Origin: an uncultured Chlorobiota bacterium
GTDB lineage: Bacteria > Bacteroidota > Bacteroidia > Bacteroidales > JAADGE01
Assembly: GCA_947311255.1 (NCBI GenBank)
Contig: CAMZKL010000016.1
Location: 35,340-99,339 of the forward strand
Length of the DNA: 64,000 nt
Reading direction: 5' to 3'
Shown: positions 42,909 to 53,776 of the stretch, one piece after another
Layout: each line of letters starts with the position of its first letter
Numbering within the stretch: the first letter of the stretch is position 1
Program-made: the position numbers and the translations under genes
The notes under the pieces: generated by a model
What the model was told of the DNA's origin: nothing
Database searches by the model: none
Seen by the model: the letters and a program-made list of their open reading frames with translations, nothing else

Positions 42909-44636
42909 TTAAATACCTAAATCAGTTTTTATTTCTTCAATCTTTACTTCAAGCATAGAATTAATTTCTTCAAATTTATCTTTACAACATAAATTAGATT
43001 TTAATCCTATATAAAACTTTATTTTTGGTTCAGTTCCAGAAGGTCTTACTGTAATTTTATAACCATCTTCGGTAAAGAATTGAATAACATTAGATTTTGG
43101 AAGATTTATGGTTTCAACTGTGTCTGTTACAATGTTTTTAGATTGTTGTAAAAAATAATCTTTAACTTTTGTGATTTTTGAAGCTGCAATAGTTTTTGGA
43201 GCGTTTTTTCTAAAATTATCCATCATTGCTCTAATTTCCTCATTTCCCTTTTTCCCTTTTTTAACAAGGTTTACTAATACTTCTTTATATAAGCCAAACT
43301 CAATATAAATATCAATAAGCATTTCATAAAAAGATTTTCCTTGTTCTTTTGCCCAAACAGCGGCTTCGGAAATGAGTGCTGCGGACATAACAGCATCTTT
43401 GTCTCTTACAAACTCTCCAGCTAAATATCCATAACTCTCTTCGCCCCCGCCAATGAATAATTTTTTACCTTCGTTTTCTTTAATTATTTCAGCAATAAAT
43501 TTAAAACCTGTTAAAGTATCAAAATACTCAATATTAAATTTGCGAGCAATATCTGCAAGTAATTCAGAGGTTACAATTGTTTTTACAATGTATTCATTCC
43601 CTTTTATTAAATTTCTGTCAATTTTTGATTTTATAAGAAAATAAATTAATACTGATGCGGTTTGATTTCCGTTTAATAGTATAAAATTGTTTTTTAAGTC
43701 TTTAACTGCAATTCCTACACGGTCTGCATCAGGGTCAGTTGCTAAAACTAAATCTGCATCTACTTCTTTTGCTTTTTGAATAGCCATTTCAAGGGCTTCT
43801 GCATTTTCCGGATTTGGAGAAATTACAGTAGGGAAGTTACCGTCAACAATATCTTGTTCTGGAATATTAAAAATGTTTTTAAAACCGAATGCTCTCAAAG
43901 TTTCGGGAACAAGTTTAACTCCTGTGCCATGGATAGGAGTGTAAACAATTTTAAAATCATCATGTTTTTCAATAATATCTTTAGAAACAGATAAAGTTTT
44001 TAGTTTGTTTAAATATAAGGTGTCAAAATCTTCTCCAAGACTAATTATATTTCTTTTTATACTTTCAAATTTTATATCATCCACATTTGTAATCTTATTA
44101 ACTTCGGATATAATGTTTTTATCATGAGGTGCAACAACTTGTCCGCCATCATCCCAGTATGCTTTGTAGCCATTATATTCTTTTGGGTTATGTGAAGCAG
44201 TTATAACAACACCACTTTGGCAATTAAAATGTCGCATTGCAAAAGATAATTCTGGGGTAGGTCTTAAACTTTCAAATAAATAAACCTTAAAACCATTTGC
44301 AGAAAAGATGTCTGCTGTAAGTTCTGCAAAATATCTGCTGTTGTTTCTGTTGTCATGGGCAACAGCAACTTTTATTTGTTTTAGATTAGAGAAGTTTTTA
44401 ATAATATAGTTACTTAAGCCTTGAGTTGCTGCTCCAATAGTATATTTATTAACTCTATTGGTGCCAACTCCCATAATACCTCGCAAACCACCAGTTCCAA
44501 ATTCTAAATTTTTATAAAAAGCGTCTTCTAATTCTGTAGGGTTGTTTTCAATAAGTTTTTTAACTTCTTTTTTAGTCGCATCGTCATATTTTCCATTAAG
44601 CCAAATTTCAGCTTTTTGTAATATGTTATTTTTCAT
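42909..44636 (-). CDS. Phosphoglucomutase/phosphomannomutase
   Basis: FGTGGLRGIMGVGTNRVN; GVVITASHNPKEYNGYKAY; DPDADRVGIAV; RPSGTEPKIKFYI. Confidence 0.95.
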   Translation of the reverse strand: MKNNILQKAEIWLNGKYDDATKKEVKKLIENNPTELEDAFYKNLEFGTGGLRGIMGVGTNRVNKYTIGAATQGLSNYIIKNFSNLKQIKVAVAHDNRNNSRYFAELTADIFSANGFKVYLFESLRPTPELSFAMRHFNCQSGVVITASHNPKEYNGYKAYWDDGGQVVAPHDKNIISEVNKITNVDDIKFESIKRNIISLGEDFDTLYLNKLKTLSVSKDIIEKHDDFKIVYTPIHGTGVKLVPETLRAFGFKNIFNIPEQDIVDGNFPTVISPNPENAEALEMAIQKAKEVDADLVLATDPDADRVGIAVKDLKNNFILLNGNQTASVLIYFLIKSKIDRNLIKGNEYIVKTIVTSELLADIARKFNIEYFDTLTGFKFIAEIIKENEGKKLFIGGGEESYGYLAGEFVRDKDAVMSAALISEAAVWAKEQGKSFYEMLIDIYIEFGLYKEVLVNLVKKGKKGNEEIRAMMDNFRKNAPKTIAASKITKVKDYFLQQSKNIVTDTVETINLPKSNVIQFFTEDGYKITVRPSGTEPKIKFYIGLKSNLCCKDKFEEINSMLEVKIEEIKTDLGI

Positions 44637-44854
44637 ATTTTCTTAAATTTTAAAATTTATGTAAAAATGCTTATTTTTTTTAATAAAAAAAAACATCTCA
44701 TTTTAATTCTTTATAATAATATGTAATTTGTTTATTACCAGTTAGATATAAATATTATTAACAATAATTAACATTTATTGCAATTCTATATTGCTGAATT
44801 TTAGATAGTTGCAGATATTTTGAAAAAATATTTGAAAATTAAATCATTTTGAGT

Positions 44855-44885
44855 TTGTAAGAATGTTATTTTTTTGTTAAGTTTG
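44855..44885 (+). promoter_or_regulatory. Bacteroidetes-type sigma promoter upstream of second susC
   Basis: TTG (44855-44857), 20 nt, TAAGTTTG (44878-44885): TTG-N20-TAnnTTTG. Confidence 0.65.
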
Positions 44886-44929
44886 TGGGATAAAAATGAA
44901 TTTAATTGTTAACTAAAAATTGTTTGTTT

Positions 44930-47900
44930 ATGAAAAAACTAATGCTATTACTGGCATTCTTCTCAATTGTAGGAATGCAAGTTTATGCTCAAAAAACGGT
45001 AACAGGTACAGTTATTGATGACTCAGGAGAAGGTGTTCCCGGAGTTAGTGTACTTGTAAAAGGAACAACAGTAGGTACGATGACTCTTGGTGATGGTACG
45101 TACTCCGTAGAAGTTCCTGATGGATCTAACACTTTAGTATTTTCATACATTGGTATGGAAACTCAAGAAGTTGCAATTTCCGGAAATGTTATGAATGTTA
45201 CATTAAGTGCATCAAGTGAAGATATTGATGAAGTTGTTGTAACAGCTTACGGTATTGTAAGAGAAAAACGTGAAACTACCTATCAAACTGAAAAAGTTTC
45301 TAGTGAAGAACTTATGACTAGTGCACCTACAAGAGCTGCTGCTGGTTTAGTAGGTAAAGTTGCCGGTATGCAGGTTAATCTTCAAGATAATGGAGTTAAG
45401 CCTAATGCGCAAATTCTTTTAAGAGGTTTAAGATCTGTAAGTGGAAATAATGAAGCACTTGTTGTAATTGATGGTTCAATTTCTTCTATGAGTGCATACA
45501 ATGACCTAAATCCAAATGACATTGAAAGTCAAAACATTCTTAAAGGAGCAAATGCTGCTGCCCTTTATGGTTCTAATGCAGCAAATGGTGCTTTAATTGT
45601 TGTTACAAAAAAAGGAACTTTATCTGAAAAACTTACTGTTGGTTTAAATTCATCAGTTACGTTTGAAAAAGTTGCTTATATGCCAGATTTTCAAGATCAA
45701 TATGGTACTGGTTGGGCTGGTGCTTATGACAATGTTGAGAATACAAACTGGGGACCACGTTTTGACGGAACTCTTCGTCAAATTGGACCAACATTCCCTG
45801 CAGGCCATGCATTAACTACTCAAATGGTTCCTTATGCTCCTGTTAAAGATAATCTTAAAGATTTTTTCCAAACAGGTAATACTATCATTAATGATATTTA
45901 TTTAAAAGGTGGTAATGAAACAAGTACATATTATTTATCTGTTGGAGACCAAAGAACAAAAGGTATTGTTTTAGATGACTCTTACAGAAGAAATACAATA
46001 AGAGTTAATGCTTCAAAAACTATTGATAAAGTTGTTTTAAGTTCAAATATCAGTTTCTTAAATGACAAGGTTGATGTTGTTGGTGATAATATAGGAGATC
46101 AAGATAGACCTTTATATTGGTTTGTTTTAAATACATCTGCAAATATTCCTTTATCAACTTACAAAGACTGGGAAAATCCTAAGAGTTATGCATATGCTGA
46201 TAATTATTATAATGCATATTACCAAAACCCATATTGGGCAATAGGGACTAACAGAAATATTGATTACTCCAACAGATTTAATGGAACTTTTAATGTTAAA
46301 TATGATGTTTTTGATTGGTTAGTTTTTAATACTAATTTTAATGTTAATAATTCTTGGGGAACTGGTAAAGATTGGAGAGCATCACAAGCCTATGATGCAA
46401 CTCTACAACCATCTCATTCTTATGTAAGCTCTAAAGTTGAAGATTTTGAATTTCAAGATTCAAGATATAACTTAAATGCAATATTTTCTTCCAATAATAA
46501 TTTAACTGATATGATTTCTTTAAAAGTTAATTTAGGAGCTGCAACTGATTCAAGAAAATACAGAGAAAGTACTATTACTGCAAACAATCTTAGTATAGAA
46601 GGTTTTTATGATGTTTCTAACGGAACAGGATCACCTGTAATTAATGTTAATCAATCACAAAGAAGAGGAATTGGTGTTTTTGGAGATATGACTTTAGGTT
46701 ATGGAAATTTTATTTTCCTATATGCTTCTGGAAGACAAGATTGGACTTCAACATTACCTGTTGATAATAACAGTTATTTTTATCCTTCTGTTGGTCTTTC
46801 TTTTGTTGCAACTGATGCAATATCTGCATTGAAAAATAATAGTATTTTATCCGATGCAAGATTTACAGTAAGTAATTCAACCGTATATTCTTCTTTCAGA
46901 CCATATTTGACTAATGAATCATATAGTCAAGCCGGAGGTTTTCCTTATGGAGATGTGAACGGATTTGATTTGTCAAGAACAGCTATTGATCCAAACATTA
47001 AAAAAGAAAAACTAAATACAACTGAAATTGGTATGAATTTATCATTTTTAAAAGACAGAATTAGTTTAGCTACTTCGTATTATATGACTAAAACAACCGA
47101 TTTAATTACTTACACAACTCCTTCAACAACATCTGGTGCAACAAGAGTTCTTACAAATATTGGAGAATTACAAGGTAAAGGTGTTGAATTAACTCTTGGT
47201 GCAACTGTATTAGATATGAAAGGATTCAAATGGCAATTAAATGCTAATTATACATCAAATTCCTCAAAAATAATTTCTATCAAAGATGATTTGGATGAAA
47301 TTAGTATTTGGAGTACTGATTCTTGGGGTGTATATGCTGTGAAAGGTGAAGAATTCCCTCAAATTAAAGCAAATACCTATAAAATGCATGATGGCAAATT
47401 TATTATTAACCCATCTACTGGATATCCAATTCAAGAAGAAGGTGTTCATAATATGGGAAGAACAACTCCTAAATATATAGCTGCCTTAACTTCAATATTT
47501 ACATATAAAGGCTTTTCTCTTTCAGCAACTGGAGATTACAGAACAGGACATGTATATTACGAGCAAGGATCTGATGTAATGGAATTTACAGGAAGATCTG
47601 TTGCAAGTGTTTCTGCAAACCGACAAGATTTTGTAATTCCTAATTCTGTTTACGAAACAAGTCCTGGAGTTTTTGTTGAAAATACAAATATTCAGGTACA
47701 AGGTGGAGATATGAATTATTGGAAAGATATTTATAATCAAGTGAAATCTAATTATATAAAAGATGCAAGTGCTCTTAAAATTAGAGAATTAACTTTCTCG
47801 TATGAACTTCCAAAGAAATTTGTAAAGAAAGCAAAATTAGAAAAATTAAAAATTGGTTTTGTAACAAGAAATCTTAAAACTTGGTTGCCCGCAGATAACA

Positions 47901-48037
47901 GATTCTCTGATCCTGAGTTTAAAAATCAGGTTTCAAGAGGAGGAAGTACTACACCTGCGAATGCTATTGGTATTGGTGGATATATGCAATCTCCTCCAAC
48001 TTGGTCATACGGATTTAATCTTAATATTGAATTTTAA
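44930..48037 (+). CDS. SusC/RagA family TonB-linked outer-membrane protein
   Basis: Start MKKLMLLLAFFSIVGMQVYAQKTVTGTVIDDSGEGVPGVSVLVKGT; IDEVVVTAYG; ends FNLNIEF. Confidence 0.97.
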   Translation: MKKLMLLLAFFSIVGMQVYAQKTVTGTVIDDSGEGVPGVSVLVKGTTVGTMTLGDGTYSVEVPDGSNTLVFSYIGMETQEVAISGNVMNVTLSASSEDIDEVVVTAYGIVREKRETTYQTEKVSSEELMTSAPTRAAAGLVGKVAGMQVNLQDNGVKPNAQILLRGLRSVSGNNEALVVIDGSISSMSAYNDLNPNDIESQNILKGANAAALYGSNAANGALIVVTKKGTLSEKLTVGLNSSVTFEKVAYMPDFQDQYGTGWAGAYDNVENTNWGPRFDGTLRQIGPTFPAGHALTTQMVPYAPVKDNLKDFFQTGNTIINDIYLKGGNETSTYYLSVGDQRTKGIVLDDSYRRNTIRVNASKTIDKVVLSSNISFLNDKVDVVGDNIGDQDRPLYWFVLNTSANIPLSTYKDWENPKSYAYADNYYNAYYQNPYWAIGTNRNIDYSNRFNGTFNVKYDVFDWLVFNTNFNVNNSWGTGKDWRASQAYDATLQPSHSYVSSKVEDFEFQDSRYNLNAIFSSNNNLTDMISLKVNLGAATDSRKYRESTITANNLSIEGFYDVSNGTGSPVINVNQSQRRGIGVFGDMTLGYGNFIFLYASGRQDWTSTLPVDNNSYFYPSVGLSFVATDAISALKNNSILSDARFTVSNSTVYSSFRPYLTNESYSQAGGFPYGDVNGFDLSRTAIDPNIKKEKLNTTEIGMNLSFLKDRISLATSYYMTKTTDLITYTTPSTTSGATRVLTNIGELQGKGVELTLGATVLDMKGFKWQLNANYTSNSSKIISIKDDLDEISIWSTDSWGVYAVKGEEFPQIKANTYKMHDGKFIINPSTGYPIQEEGVHNMGRTTPKYIAALTSIFTYKGFSLSATGDYRTGHVYYEQGSDVMEFTGRSVASVSANRQDFVIPNSVYETSPGVFVENTNIQVQGGDMNYWKDIYNQVKSNYIKDASALKIRELTFSYELPKKFVKKAKLEKLKIGFVTRNLKTWLPADNRFSDPEFKNQVSRGGSTTPANAIGIGGYMQSPPTWSYGFNLNIEF

Positions 48038-48050
48038 AACTATATAAAAT

Positions 48051-49547
48051 ATGAAAAATATAATAAAATATACAACAGTGCTTTTACTAACAGGAGTGTT
48101 GCTGTTTACATCTTGTAAAGAATATTTAGATGTAAATACTGACCCGAACAATCCAACTGAGGTTTCTCCGGATTTAATTCTTCCTGTTGCACAAAAATAC
48201 ACAGCAAACATTATGAATGCTTCTGACGCTGGCGGGAGAAGATTAGCAGCCCTTTCAAACTTAATGATGTATAATTGGAGTCAATCTGATGGATTTTCAT
48301 GGTATAATGATGAGTTTAACTATTTAGTTACAACAAACTTTTATAGTGCTCTTTTTGACAGAGTATATCCTTATGCTTTGAAACAATATACTGAACTTGA
48401 AAATCTTGAAGCTGAATATGACTATTATAAAGCAATTGGAATGATTATGAAAGCATATCATTTTCAAATTTTGGTTGACTTATACGGAGACATACCTTAT
48501 TCTGAGGCATTACAAAGAGCCACAATTCCAACTCCAAAATATGATGATGCACAGACAATTTATGAAGATTTAATTGTGAAATTAACAGCAGCAATAGATT
48601 TAATTAATAATGTGCCAGAACTTCATAAAACGCCAGATACAGATGATGCTATTTTTGGTGGAGATATGATGAAATGGAAACAATTTGCCAATTCAATTAA
48701 GTTAAGAATTCTTACAAGACAAATGAGTATGTCTGGAAGAAGTGCTTATTTAACAGCTGAATTTGCAGCAATTGCAACTGAAGGCTCTGGATTTATTGAT
48801 GCTGATGTAGCAATTAATCCTGGTTATTTAAAAGAAAAGAATAAACAAAATCCATTTTGGAATCTTTATGGAAAAGATGAAGGAGGAACTTTAACTTTAA
48901 CAAGCAAAGCAACTTGTGCAACACAATGGGTTTTAGATTATTTAACTAATTCAAATGACCCAAGAATTGATTTTATATATGAAAAACCTGCTGACGGACA
49001 TTTAGGCGTTCCTCAAGGGCTTAAAGATTATGATACACCTATCCCAGATGTTTATATGCCAGACAAAGTATCTAATTTAGGACCAGGCGTTTTAAAGGGA
49101 CCCTCACAAGGTGCTGTTATTTATACATTAGCAGAATGTAAATTTAATCAAGCAGAAGCTGCATTGCCAGGAAATGGATATTTAGCTGCAAATCCAAAAA
49201 GTCTTTATGAAGAAGGTATAGAAGCTTCTTTTGCATATTTAGGTGCAACAGGTGCAAGTACTTATTATGGTCAAAGTATGAACAATGTTGGATATGATGC
49301 TTCTGCAAATAAATTAGAAGCAATTATAACACAAAAATGGATTGCAATGAACAGTATAACAGCCGAACAATCTTGGTTTGATTATAGCAGAACAGGTTTT
49401 CCTTCAAACCTTCCTGTTCCAATGTTTGCTCCTACTACTGACAGACCGGTAAGATTATTTTATCCTTCAAGCGAAATATCAGCTAACGGAGGAAATGTTC
49501 CTACACAACCAGATGCTTTTACTGCTAAAATATTTTGGGCAAATTAA
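48051..49547 (+). CDS. SusD/RagB-like lipoprotein
   Basis: LLFTSCKEYLDVNTDPNNPTEVSPDLILPVAQ; ARAFHFQ-like AYHFQILVDLYGDIPYSEAL. Confidence 0.93.
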   Translation: MKNIIKYTTVLLLTGVLLFTSCKEYLDVNTDPNNPTEVSPDLILPVAQKYTANIMNASDAGGRRLAALSNLMMYNWSQSDGFSWYNDEFNYLVTTNFYSALFDRVYPYALKQYTELENLEAEYDYYKAIGMIMKAYHFQILVDLYGDIPYSEALQRATIPTPKYDDAQTIYEDLIVKLTAAIDLINNVPELHKTPDTDDAIFGGDMMKWKQFANSIKLRILTRQMSMSGRSAYLTAEFAAIATEGSGFIDADVAINPGYLKEKNKQNPFWNLYGKDEGGTLTLTSKATCATQWVLDYLTNSNDPRIDFIYEKPADGHLGVPQGLKDYDTPIPDVYMPDKVSNLGPGVLKGPSQGAVIYTLAECKFNQAEAALPGNGYLAANPKSLYEEGIEASFAYLGATGASTYYGQSMNNVGYDASANKLEAIITQKWIAMNSITAEQSWFDYSRTGFPSNLPVPMFAPTTDRPVRLFYPSSEISANGGNVPTQPDAFTAKIFWAN

Positions 49548-49565
49548 TTTAAAAAATTTTAAAAT

Positions 49566-50405
49566 ATGAAAAATATAAAATATATAATACTGTTATTTAT
49601 AAGTTTTGCAATGATTAGCTCTTGCGACTTATTTAAAAAAGATGAAACATTTGTTGAAAATAGCAAGGGTCCAAACTTTGTAACTTTTGAAAAAAGTAAT
49701 ATCATTTACTCACAAGTAGCAACAGGTGATGAATATACTTTTGAAGTTGAAATTAAAGTGGCTGGACCAACAGTTGCTGATTTAACTGCAGATGTTCCTG
49801 TAACAATTGAAATAGATCCAACTTCTACTGCTATCGCAGGAACTCATTACAGATTTGACAATAATACATTGACATTAAAAGCAAATAATAATTATTTAGG
49901 TAAATTCTATGGGACTATGATAACTGATGGTATAGTTGCTCCTCTTCCTGCTGATCCTAAGATTATTTTTAAAGCTAAAGTAAATGGTGTTGATGGTGTT
50001 GTTGCAAGTGGAAAGCCTGTCACGGTTAATCTTGTTTATGGTTGCCTTTCGCATTTTGAAGGAACTTATGATGTAACTACTCAATATACTGCTTATGATG
50101 GAAGTGTATCTACTTTAACTTGGACAGAAGATATTACTAAAACTGGAGTTGAAGAATACAGAACAACACGAGTTGGACATTGGACTCCTGTACAATTAGG
50201 AGGAACTCCTGGTTTTACATTTTTTAATAAATGTGATGACTTTTCTGTCCCTGGACAAAATTTAGTTGATTTATACGCAAATTGGGTTTCAGGAAATGGT
50301 AGTGCTAATGCAACAGGTGATACTTTAACGTTTAATTATACAATTTGTTACCCTAAAGGTAGCGATCATTGTAGAAGTTATTCTTGCGAATTTGTAAAAC
50401 AATAA
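49566..50405 (+). CDS. SusC/D-associated surface lipoprotein (Calx-beta-like N-terminal region)
   Basis: Lipobox MISSCD; VTIEIDPTSTAIAGTHYRF. Confidence 0.7.
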   Translation: MKNIKYIILLFISFAMISSCDLFKKDETFVENSKGPNFVTFEKSNIIYSQVATGDEYTFEVEIKVAGPTVADLTADVPVTIEIDPTSTAIAGTHYRFDNNTLTLKANNNYLGKFYGTMITDGIVAPLPADPKIIFKAKVNGVDGVVASGKPVTVNLVYGCLSHFEGTYDVTTQYTAYDGSVSTLTWTEDITKTGVEEYRTTRVGHWTPVQLGGTPGFTFFNKCDDFSVPGQNLVDLYANWVSGNGSANATGDTLTFNYTICYPKGSDHCRSYSCEFVKQ

Positions 50406-50429
50406 TTAATAATTTAAAATAAAATTATA

Positions 50430-51269
50430 ATGAAAATAAATCTTAAATATAATATATTTGGGTTAGCTTTGTTGATTATAGTCAGTGTTATGGGCTGTAA
50501 AGAAAAGAAAGTTACGGACCCTATTGATCCTGCGGTTCATCCCGTAGCAACATTCACTACCGATTTTACAGGTAATAGTGTTTTTGAAGGTGATACAATA
50601 AAATATACAATCACAATTGATAAAATGCTAACAAGATCACTTACTTTTTCTTTAAAAGTTACAGATACAACTGCTACGGCTGTAGATGGAGAAGACTTTA
50701 CTTGGGAACCAGTTGTCATGGCTCCATATACAAATGAAGTTACTTTTAATGTAATTTTTAAAAATACTAGTGTTCCTAGAGCCGTTCGTACTGCAAAATT
50801 CGAAATAGGTGTGTTCCAGTTAGCTGAAAAAAACTTACTAGGACCAGCTACCAAAAATCCTGTACATAACCTTACAATTATGAATAATAATGCAAGATTT
50901 TCTTTTGAATGGACTCCTGCAGCTGAAGGTGAAGATGTAAATGATATGGATATTGTAATAGTTAATGAAGCAATGACAGCAGTTATGGATGGATGGGCAG
51001 GAGCTACAAGTAATAATCCTGAATATACTGCTTTATTAGGAAGTGTTGATGATGGCACTTATTATTTAGAAGTTGATCCGTATGATATTTACAGTGCTGC
51101 TATGAATTTCACGCTAATTAGCCAAGGTTCTGGTCTTAGTATTAATACTGGAACAGGAACATTTGATATGAGTCAACTTGATACATACGAAGATGGTGGA
51201 GTTGGTAAAAGAATAATGAAAATTGTTAAAGTTGGCAATGAATATACTTTTACTCAACTTATAAATTAA
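50430..51269 (+). CDS. Calx-beta-like lipoprotein
   Basis: Lipobox SVMGCK; VFEGDTIKYTITIDKMLTRSLTFSLKVTDTTATAVDGEDFTWEP. Confidence 0.7.
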   Translation: MKINLKYNIFGLALLIIVSVMGCKEKKVTDPIDPAVHPVATFTTDFTGNSVFEGDTIKYTITIDKMLTRSLTFSLKVTDTTATAVDGEDFTWEPVVMAPYTNEVTFNVIFKNTSVPRAVRTAKFEIGVFQLAEKNLLGPATKNPVHNLTIMNNNARFSFEWTPAAEGEDVNDMDIVIVNEAMTAVMDGWAGATSNNPEYTALLGSVDDGTYYLEVDPYDIYSAAMNFTLISQGSGLSINTGTGTFDMSQLDTYEDGGVGKRIMKIVKVGNEYTFTQLIN

Positions 51270-51293
51270 ACTTTCATTATTAAATGATAATTT

Positions 51294-51327
51294 AAGAAGC
51301 TGTCTTTCAAGGCAGCTTCTTTTTTTA
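51294..51327 (+). terminator. Intrinsic terminator ending second SusC/D operon
   Basis: AAGAAGCTGtctttcaaggCAGCTTCTTTTTTT. Confidence 0.85.
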
Positions 51328-51364
51328 TTTAGAAATATTATATTTGCAAAATATATATTAGTGT

Positions 51365-52438
51365 ATGTCTATAAAAAAAAATAAAAAATCGGCACTATCC
51401 ATAAAAAAAGGAGTATCACAAGTTAAAAAACTTGATAAAAAAACAATAGTTAAATATACTTTGTCTAAAAAAACTAGAAAAACGCCCAAATTTTTTTTAG
51501 AAGGTATTTTGAAAAATAATATATCTGTTTTAAGCCAAGCAATAACTTTAATTGAAAGTTCAAAAAAAGAACACAAAGATAAATCTCAAGAAATAATAAA
51601 CTTATGTTTGCCATATTCCGGAAAGTCTCTACGGGTTGGCATTACGGGAGTTCCTGGTGTTGGTAAAAGTACATTTATTGAGGCTTTGGGAATGATGTTG
51701 GTTAACAAAGGGAAAAAAGTTGCTGTTCTTGCCATTGACCCTTCAAGTAAAAAGTCTGGCGGGAGTATATTGGGAGATAAAACAAGAATGGAAGAATTAA
51801 GTGCAAGTAAAAATGCTTTTATCAGACCTTCGCCAGCAGGAAGTACTTTGGGAGGTGTAACCCGAAAAACTGCGGAAACAATTATCCTTTGTGAAGCGGC
51901 TGGTTTTGATGTAATCTTTGTTGAAACAGTTGGTGTAGGTCAATCGGAACTTGCAGTAAGTTCAATGACAGATTTTTTTCTTTTGCTTATGCTTGCAGGT
52001 GCCGGAGATGAATTGCAAGGGATTAAACGAGGCATTATGGAAATGGCAGATGCAATTGTTATAAATAAAGCAGATGGAGATAATATAAATAAATCTAGAC
52101 TTGCTATGGCAGAATATAAAAATGCTTTACATTTGTTTCCTGCATCTAAATCCGGTTGGATTCCAATTGTTAAAACTGCATCTGCATATACAAAAAATGG
52201 TATTGAAGAGGTTTGGGACACAATTTTGGAATATGAAAAACTTGTAACAAAAACATCTTATTTATTTCAGAAAAGAAACGAGCAAGCAAAATACAGAATG
52301 TATGAAACTATAAACGAAGAGTTGAAAAATCGTTTTTATAATGATATACAAAATAAAAAAAAGATTTCAGAACTTGAAAAGAAGGTTCTTTCCGGAGAAA
52401 TTAGTCCTTATTTTGCTGCAAAAGAGCTTTTAAAATAA
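51365..52438 (+). CDS. meaB: Methylmalonyl-CoA mutase-associated GTPase (MeaB/ArgK family)
   Basis: RVGITGVPGVGKSTFIEALGMMLVNKGKKVAVLAIDPSS; GGSILGDKTRMEELS; DVIFVETVGVGQSE. Confidence 0.96.
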   Translation: MSIKKNKKSALSIKKGVSQVKKLDKKTIVKYTLSKKTRKTPKFFLEGILKNNISVLSQAITLIESSKKEHKDKSQEIINLCLPYSGKSLRVGITGVPGVGKSTFIEALGMMLVNKGKKVAVLAIDPSSKKSGGSILGDKTRMEELSASKNAFIRPSPAGSTLGGVTRKTAETIILCEAAGFDVIFVETVGVGQSELAVSSMTDFFLLLMLAGAGDELQGIKRGIMEMADAIVINKADGDNINKSRLAMAEYKNALHLFPASKSGWIPIVKTASAYTKNGIEEVWDTILEYEKLVTKTSYLFQKRNEQAKYRMYETINEELKNRFYNDIQNKKKISELEKKVLSGEISPYFAAKELLK

Positions 52439-52920
52439 TATTTTTAATTTTAGAGTAACTATTAAATGTATTAACTGAACATGGCAAACTCATACTTTTA
52501 TTTTTCAACACAATTTATGAAATTTAATAATTAAAACTAAGGTTTTTTAAGAATAATGAAACTAAAAAATGTAAAAATCAAAAATTAATGTTATCGTGAC
52601 ACGTTAAAACGAGACAAGATTCAATGCAAATTAATAATTTTAATTAAGTATGAGTTTACCCTTGATTAACTGAAGCCTTTCATAATTCCTTAACATAACA
52701 TACTGTATGAAAATTAAATAAAATTGATTAACGATTGCTTTATTTCATGTAAAATTGGATTTTTGTCCATAACTTATTGATATTTTTGTATAAATATTGA
52801 ATAATTTAAATTGTACTGCATTGGCATAAATGTTATTGTTAGACAAAAATAAATTTGGAATCTTGTTTTTACATAGTCATAGAAGCCGTGGGTTTAAAAG
52901 TACTATACTCATTAATTTGT

Positions 52921-53706
52921 TTAACTTTTTCCAAACTTCTCAAATACACCTAAACCAAATAAAGCGAAGTCAAATTTTACAGGGTCTTTTTTATCAAATT
53001 GTTTTAAATTATCAGTAAGTTCCTCAACTGCTTTCCAATCATTTTGTTTTCTTGTTAGCATACCCAATGCTCTTGCCGTATTTCCTACGTGCACATCTAA
53101 GGGTATTTTTAATGCAGAAGTAGGAATATCTTTCCATAAACCAAAATGAACACCTCTTTTATCTTTTCTAATCATCCACATAAGAAACATATTTAAGCGT
53201 TTTGCAGCCGATTTTTTTTCAATATTTGCAATATGCTTTTCTGTTCTTTTTTCGTGTGGTAGTTCAAAAAAAATTTCTCGGAAGTATTTTATTGCAGAAT
53301 AAATTGTTCTGTCAGTTTTGTACCCTTGTGTAAAAACTTCTTCTAACCCTTTATGGTTCTTGTATATGTATTGAAGAGCAGCAAGAAAATATTTGAAATC
53401 AACAAGTTGAAATGTCCTGTGTGTAAAGTCATTTATGTTTTCTAAATCAGCTTTTGATAAATTAATAATGAATTCATAAGGATTATTATGCATAATATCA
53501 ACAATTTTTTTTGCATTTCTAATAATCATCTTTCTGTTTCCCCATGCTATTGTTGAACTTAAAAAAGCAATAATTTCAATATCTTCTTTTTTTGAAAATT
53601 GGTGTGCTATTTGAATCGGGTCAGATTTGATAAACTCAGGTGTATTATACTGATTATGTTTTTCTTCTAGAAGTTCTTTTTGAGTATTTTTAGAAATTTT
53701 ATTCAT
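52921..53706 (-). CDS. TIGR02757 family protein
   Basis: SDPIQIAHQFSKKEDIEIIAFLSSTIAWGNRKMIIRNAKKIVDIM; LNMFLMWMIRKDKRGVHFGLWKDI. Confidence 0.9.
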   Translation of the reverse strand: MNKISKNTQKELLEEKHNQYNTPEFIKSDPIQIAHQFSKKEDIEIIAFLSSTIAWGNRKMIIRNAKKIVDIMHNNPYEFIINLSKADLENINDFTHRTFQLVDFKYFLAALQYIYKNHKGLEEVFTQGYKTDRTIYSAIKYFREIFFELPHEKRTEKHIANIEKKSAAKRLNMFLMWMIRKDKRGVHFGLWKDIPTSALKIPLDVHVGNTARALGMLTRKQNDWKAVEELTDNLKQFDKKDPVKFDFALFGLGVFEKFGKS

Positions 53707-53776
53707 TTTTTAATATTATCTTGCAACTATTATTAAATTTATCATCATAAAAGTAAATAATATAAATAATTAAAAC

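Noticed and set aside
52439-52920. Intergenic region after meaB searched for a gene remnant
   Set aside because: No readable frame or known motif found by eye.
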